Shown here piece after piece: positions 6,388 through 7,208 of a stretch of 7,208 bases of DNA. The stretch covers positions 1-7,208 of the forward strand of contig JAFDCA010000368.1 of NCBI GenBank assembly GCA_019313025.1, given 5' to 3'. Below the pieces are notes generated by a model. The model was not told the origin of the DNA. It did no database searches and saw nothing but the letters and a program-made list of their open reading frames with translations. Position 1 is the stretch's first letter. Each line of letters begins with the position of its first letter. This stretch comes from Deltaproteobacteria bacterium (GTDB lineage Bacteria; Desulfobacterota; Desulfobacteria; Desulfobacterales; UBA11574). The translations under genes were made by a program, and so were the position numbers.

Positions 6388-6993
6388 TCATTTCCAAATG
6401 GGCGGTTCCGTTCCAGCCAGGAGCCTTTTGATGTTGTCCGTATGGCGAAAATAGATGAATATCGCGGTTGTGACGGCACATCCAAGCATGACTTCCGAAC
6501 CGGTCGTTTTCCAGATTGCTACCGGCAAGACGGCAGCCGCGGCGAGGGAGGCGAGGGAAACACGGTTTGACCAGCAAACAAACATGATAAAAACCAGAAT
6601 CAGAATAACCAGTGCGACCGGTGAAATGACGCCGAAGCATCCTGCGGCGGTTGCAACCCCTTTCCCTCCGTTTTTAAATTTTAGATAGACAGGATAAAGG
6701 TGTCCCGTAAAAGCTGCAATAGCGACCAGTGCGACGTAGAGGGCGCCCCATACGTCATTCTGCGTTGTTATTGATATCGCCAGCCAAACCGGAAAAGCAC
6801 CCTTAAAGATGTCGCCGACAAGGGTCAGGGCGCCAAGCACCGGTCCTGTCAGGCGTGCTACATTCGTTGCACCGATATTTCCGCTTCCCGCCTGTCTGAT
6901 GTTAATGGGAGTAAACAACCGGGTCAAAATGAGTCCCCAGGGAATTGAACCCAACAGATAGCCGAAAATAGGCAGCACGAGATATTTGATCAT
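6388..6993 (-). CDS. plsY: PlsY, acyl-phosphate:glycerol-3-phosphate acyltransferase
   Basis: This 201-residue integral membrane enzyme transfers the acyl chain from acyl-phosphate to sn-glycerol 3-phosphate, making lysophosphatidic acid, the first step of phospholipid synthesis. The family motifs are all visible: GSIPWG (15-20), GSGNIGATNV (36-45), GHLYPVYLKFKNGGKGVAT (97-115) and the C-terminal FRHTDNIKRLLAGTE (182-196). About five hydrophobic segments are seen (roughly 3-26, 50-72, 82-104, 117-141, 145-180). Length is normal. The start has a GGA six bases upstream (minus strand, 7002-7000). It converges on the IspH-UbiA gene with 14 bases between the stops and no obvious terminator between them, so read-through antisense transcripts are possible. 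Its ATG overlaps the TGA of a short doubtful frame upstream. Confidence 0.96.
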   Translation of the reverse strand: MIKYLVLPIFGYLLGSIPWGLILTRLFTPINIRQAGSGNIGATNVARLTGPVLGALTLVGDIFKGAFPVWLAISITTQNDVWGALYVALVAIAAFTGHLYPVYLKFKNGGKGVATAAGCFGVISPVALVILILVFIMFVCWSNRVSLASLAAAAVLPVAIWKTTGSEVMLGCAVTTAIFIYFRHTDNIKRLLAGTEPPIWK

Positions 6994-7130
6994 TTAACAT
7001 CCATTTTGCTATTAAGTGTTGAATATTCTATAGCTATTGTCAGAATAACATTCCGTTTCATCCGCCGGATAATTTCGTTGAGATCTGCAAGAACTCGCAA
7101 ACAAAAGCGCGTAATAGAGAACATGTCCAT
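6990..7130 (-). CDS. Doubtful 46-codon frame ending in ATGA overlap with plsY
   Basis: Reading leftward from an ATG at 7130, this frame encodes 46 residues beginning M-D-M-F-S-I-T-R-F-C-L and ending S-K-M-D-V-K. Its TGA overlaps the plsY ATG as ATGA, an arrangement typical of coupled translation. Against it: no Shine-Dalgarno is seen, a frame this short is expected by chance, and I recognise no family. It contains a basic amphipathic middle (E-I-I-R-R-M-K-R-N-V). It could be a leader peptide for plsY or simply noise. Its first codons overlap the inner arm of the inverted repeat at 7107-7124. Confidence 0.15.
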   Translation of the reverse strand: MDMFSITRFCLRVLADLNEIIRRMKRNVILTIAIEYSTLNSKMDVK

Positions 7131-7208
7131 GGCTTTTTAGAATATCGTTCAGTAGTTTGATTTTATGTTTTAATTTGAAATACTTCGAAGATGTTCTCTT
7201 TAACGCGC
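7107..7208. repeat. 18-bp imperfect inverted repeat at the right edge
   Basis: The arms at 7107-7124 (GCGCGTAATAGAGAACAT) and 7191-7208 are inverted copies with 16 of 18 positions matching, separated by 66 bases. The outer arm reaches the last base of the window, so the repeat may continue. Read on the minus strand, the second arm ends in GCGC followed directly by TTTTGTTT (7106-7099), so one reading is a leftward terminator or attenuator with a large loop for a gene beyond the edge. Another reading is the ends of a small roughly 100-bp element. The interior shows no gene and no clear internal hairpin. Confidence 0.5.

Noticed and set aside
6455..6688. Plus-strand open frame opposite plsY
   Set aside because: Antisense to highly conserved plsY motifs and without a recognisable product.

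Overview
The window looks like an ordinary chromosomal segment of a Gram-negative, probably anaerobic bacterium. My best guess is a sulfate-reducing member of the Desulfobacterota (Desulfobacterales-like). That guess is inference, based on the neighbouring DUF3842 and CooT genes, an IspH-UbiA fusion, a chromosomal-type ParAB pair, and a BepA-like periplasmic M48/TPR protease that implies an outer membrane. Base composition is moderate and leans A+T. I see no mobile element, CRISPR array, rRNA or tRNA.

Left part (1-3530). An exported M48 metallopeptidase with C-terminal TPR-like repeats reads leftward and runs off the left edge. It is divergent, across about 165 bases, from a rightward cluster of parA, parB and a NYN/YacP-type putative RNase. 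The NYN start overlaps the parB stop (TAATG), so the three are probably one transcription unit. A 12-bp perfect hairpin follows the NYN gene and may end it. parA and parB encode the ATPase and the parS-binding CTPase clamp of chromosome segregation.

Middle part (3531-4645). About 320 bases without a convincing gene contain two adjacent dyads, including GTTTC-5-GAAAC, which resembles a parS site with one extra base. Next come a DUF3842 protein with a glycine-rich DGQGGGIGS loop and, 51 bases on, a 61-residue CooT-family small protein with the nickel-ligand Cys2. These two may be co-transcribed and may act together in nickel or redox metabolism, but that is unproven.

Right part (4646-7208). 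One long open frame encodes a complete IspH (LytB, HMBPP reductase, last step of the MEP isoprenoid pathway) joined to a multi-spanning UbiA-type prenyltransferase domain. It converges, with only 14 bases between stops, on plsY (acyl-phosphate glycerol-3-phosphate acyltransferase) on the minus strand. Upstream of plsY lie a doubtful 46-codon frame that ends in an ATGA overlap with the plsY start, and an 18-bp imperfect inverted repeat whose outer arm reaches the right edge.

The most interesting items are the IspH-UbiA fusion, the coupling of a putative RNase to parAB, the DUF3842-CooT pair and the parS-like dyads. No clearly new multi-gene defence or mobile system is visible.
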